Below are positions 62,634 through 64,000 of a stretch of DNA of 64,000 bases, piece by piece. Positions within the stretch are counted from its first letter, which is position 1, and each line of letters begins with the position of its first letter. The position numbers and the translations under genes are program-made. The notes under the pieces are model-generated. The model did not search any database. It was not told the DNA's origin and saw nothing but the letters and a program-made list of their open reading frames with translations. The DNA comes from JAQBVV01 sp965249205 (GTDB lineage Bacteria > Acidobacteriota > Vicinamibacteria > Vicinamibacterales > UBA2999): contig CBDFLL010000006.1 of assembly GCA_965249205.1 (NCBI GenBank), positions 930,001 through 994,000 of the forward strand. Direction: 5' to 3'.

Positions 62634-63425
62634 GTGCGAAATCATACCCGACGATTGGATCGTGCCGGTTTGAACGATCGAACTTATGTGATCACCGGGG
62701 TGCCGCGCAGCGGCACGACGTACCTCAGCGCTCTGCTGCACCGGCCGCCGACGTCCATCACGATCTCGGATCCATTCGGAGCCTGGCGGCGGCACTATGC
62801 CAAGCACGGAGCGGGGCCTGAGGTGCTGTCGGAGATCGAGGCGTGGCGCCGACGCATCGAGGCCGAAGAAGCGGTCCCGCTGCTGCCCGAACCGACGCTC
62901 GGGGAAACACCGGTGCGCGTCGATACCTGGAGCCTAGCGAAGGAAATGCGTTCGGTGCGCGTGATGCCCGGGTTCTTTCTAGGGATGAAGAACCCGGAGA
63001 TTTTTCTCGGCATGCTGCCGGTCTTCCTTGACGCGGGGTTGAAGGTCGTCGTCAGCATGCGCGACCCGGTGGCGGTGGTGAACTCATGGGTGCATGCCGC
63101 TCCAGACCGGGCGCGCAATTTGGTTCAGGGCCGCTGCGATCTGTTTGTCTCTGATCTGTCAGATCCGGCGGAACAACGGGCGGAGCTGTACCAGTATCTG
63201 ATGGGGCTCTTGGCGCCGCACATCGCCGATCCAAGGGTGTGCATCATTCGGCACGAGGCGTGGTACGACGATGGGCTGGCACAGCTGGCGCGTGTCACGA
63301 ACTTCCTCGGGATGCCAACGCTCGAAGACCTGCGACCACCGCCCGCGCCTCCTCTGGACATACGGCTCCCCGAGTCGGAGGTAACGCTCATACGGGCCCG
63401 TTGTACTACTCCGGCGGGTGAGTGA
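62634..63425 (+). CDS. Sulfotransferase family protein
   Basis: The frame has 263 residues from GTG 62634. The 5'-phosphosulfate loop is VITGVPRSGTTYLSALLH (about 19-36) and the 3'-phosphate site VSMRDPVAVVNSW is near 140. It should transfer sulfate from PAPS to a glycan or small molecule. The GTG lies three bases from the divergent licD-like start, leaving no promoter space, so in-frame TTG codons at 62655 or 62670 are realistic alternatives. Confidence 0.8.
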   Translation: MRNHTRRLDRAGLNDRTYVITGVPRSGTTYLSALLHRPPTSITISDPFGAWRRHYAKHGAGPEVLSEIEAWRRRIEAEEAVPLLPEPTLGETPVRVDTWSLAKEMRSVRVMPGFFLGMKNPEIFLGMLPVFLDAGLKVVVSMRDPVAVVNSWVHAAPDRARNLVQGRCDLFVSDLSDPAEQRAELYQYLMGLLAPHIADPRVCIIRHEAWYDDGLAQLARVTNFLGMPTLEDLRPPPAPPLDIRLPESEVTLIRARCTTPAGE

Positions 63426-63630
63426 TCGCGCGGCCGCCGTACGCAATGCTTGCCACAGGCTCGGAGTCCGAGTCGAACGGCACACGTATTACGTTCCAGC
63501 GCACCGCGCGCTTCACGCACGAATAGGCGACTACCGGACGTTCTGGGGCCACAAGTGACTACGTGACCCTGGCGGCTGATCTACGTGGGCCAGAATACGG
63601 TCGCTGCCGGCAGGGGCATGCGGCTGATGT

Positions 63631-64000
63631 TCACGAGAGATCGTACCCGTAGGTCTCGAAGTCGTTCTCGAACAGCGTGTGGATTCTCCTCGCAGCGCGC
63701 GGTGACAGGAGATTCTCCCAAAGGCCATGCTCTGATCGACGGTGATGCGGGAGCTGCAGTCCGGGGCGACCGATTGCATCGGTCAGCGTCACCCAATCGG
63801 ATGCGAGCTGTTCGAATCTCACGAGCATGTTGCACGGCGCTCCGTCGAGAAAGCTGTGCTGCGGCCGAAGATGAGGGACGTACGGCCGTAGTCGCTCGAT
63901 GTCACATCGCGTCCAGAAGTCATTGACATCGACGTGTTGGCAAAGCTCCTCAAGGACCGCGTTGACGCCGTTCTCGCGTCGCATGCGGCGGGCGAACTGT
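63631..64000 (-). CDS. Sulfotransferase-like protein, C-terminal part (runs off the right edge)
   Basis: The minus frame is open from the window edge to the stop at 63631, at least 122 residues. It has CNMLVRFEQLASDWVTLTDAIG, then LLSPRAARRIHTLFENDFETYGYDL, the usual end of carbohydrate sulfotransferases (Sulfotransfer_2-like). The PAPS-binding N-terminus lies outside the window. The 205 bases between this gene and the previous one contain nothing recognisable. Confidence 0.7.
   Translation of the reverse strand, partial: QFARRMRRENGVNAVLEELCQHVDVNDFWTRCDIERLRPYVPHLRPQHSFLDGAPCNMLVRFEQLASDWVTLTDAIGRPGLQLPHHRRSEHGLWENLLSPRAARRIHTLFENDFETYGYDLS

Overview
The window is high-GC bacterial chromosome. 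It most likely comes from an Acidobacteriota genome of the Vicinamibacteria type. The evidence is a VWFA-related secreted protein of the kind typical of that phylum, a PD40 beta-propeller remnant of a kinase-like protein, DUF6152 and DUF6644-like membrane genes, and a diheme TsdA-like cytochrome. No rRNA, intact tRNA, CRISPR array or phage module was seen. The assignment rests on family recognition only.

Layout. 1-3350: an IS1595-type transposase fragment, a DoxX-like membrane gene cut at its 5' end, a chimera of a Tat-exported protein and the end of a cbb3-type oxidase subunit II/cytochrome c gene, a small membrane subunit, and a TsdA-type cytochrome. 3333-7312: a pile-up of mobile DNA (a mini-element, an IS5/IS1182-type IS, another mini-element, an IS630-type IS with a second gene) plus a cold-shock gene and a GlcG/HbpS pseudogene. 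7405-20254: mostly intact chromosome, with a transglutaminase-TPR lipoprotein, ankyrin-TonB protein, VWFA protein, dienelactone hydrolase, htpG, a Na/Pi cotransporter with a PhoU-like partner, a diheme cytochrome, an RNase D operon and an aldo/keto reductase. 21727-29220: aminotransferase, HspQ, TauD-type dioxygenase, SLC13-type transporter and M1 peptidase. 29287-32527: a 3.2-kb accessory block between 36-bp direct repeats, holding gene fragments, a phosphatase-like protein, a lectin-like protein and a nonsense-mutated DUF4239 gene of lower GC. 34088-42795: an operon of NhaP-type antiporter, Rieske-glutamate-synthase-like protein and DUF5996, then DinB, thioredoxin, an ECF sigma factor, alanine dehydrogenase and gamma-glutamyltransferase. 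43046-45564: an MFS gene split by an IS256-type IS. 45706-53221: small membrane and secreted proteins, a DUF6644-like/DUF6152 operon with a 30-residue membrane microprotein, and the PD40 remnant. 54978-59791: a GCS2-CBS protein, an aspartoacylase-like enzyme and release factor 3. 61138-64000: surface-polysaccharide genes (DUF5672, LicD-like, two sulfotransferases).

The dominant theme is mobile DNA that targets CTAG. Five copies of one 1295-bp IS, a solo end of it, and several families of 25-230 bp inverted-repeat elements are almost all bounded by CTAG or a one-base variant. They are joined end to end, nested in one another, and placed at gene ends, where they often supply the stop codon or, once, the probable start codon. 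Several mini-elements share a conserved core with a small hairpin whose paired bases change together, although their terminal repeats differ. This is the most unusual feature of the window.
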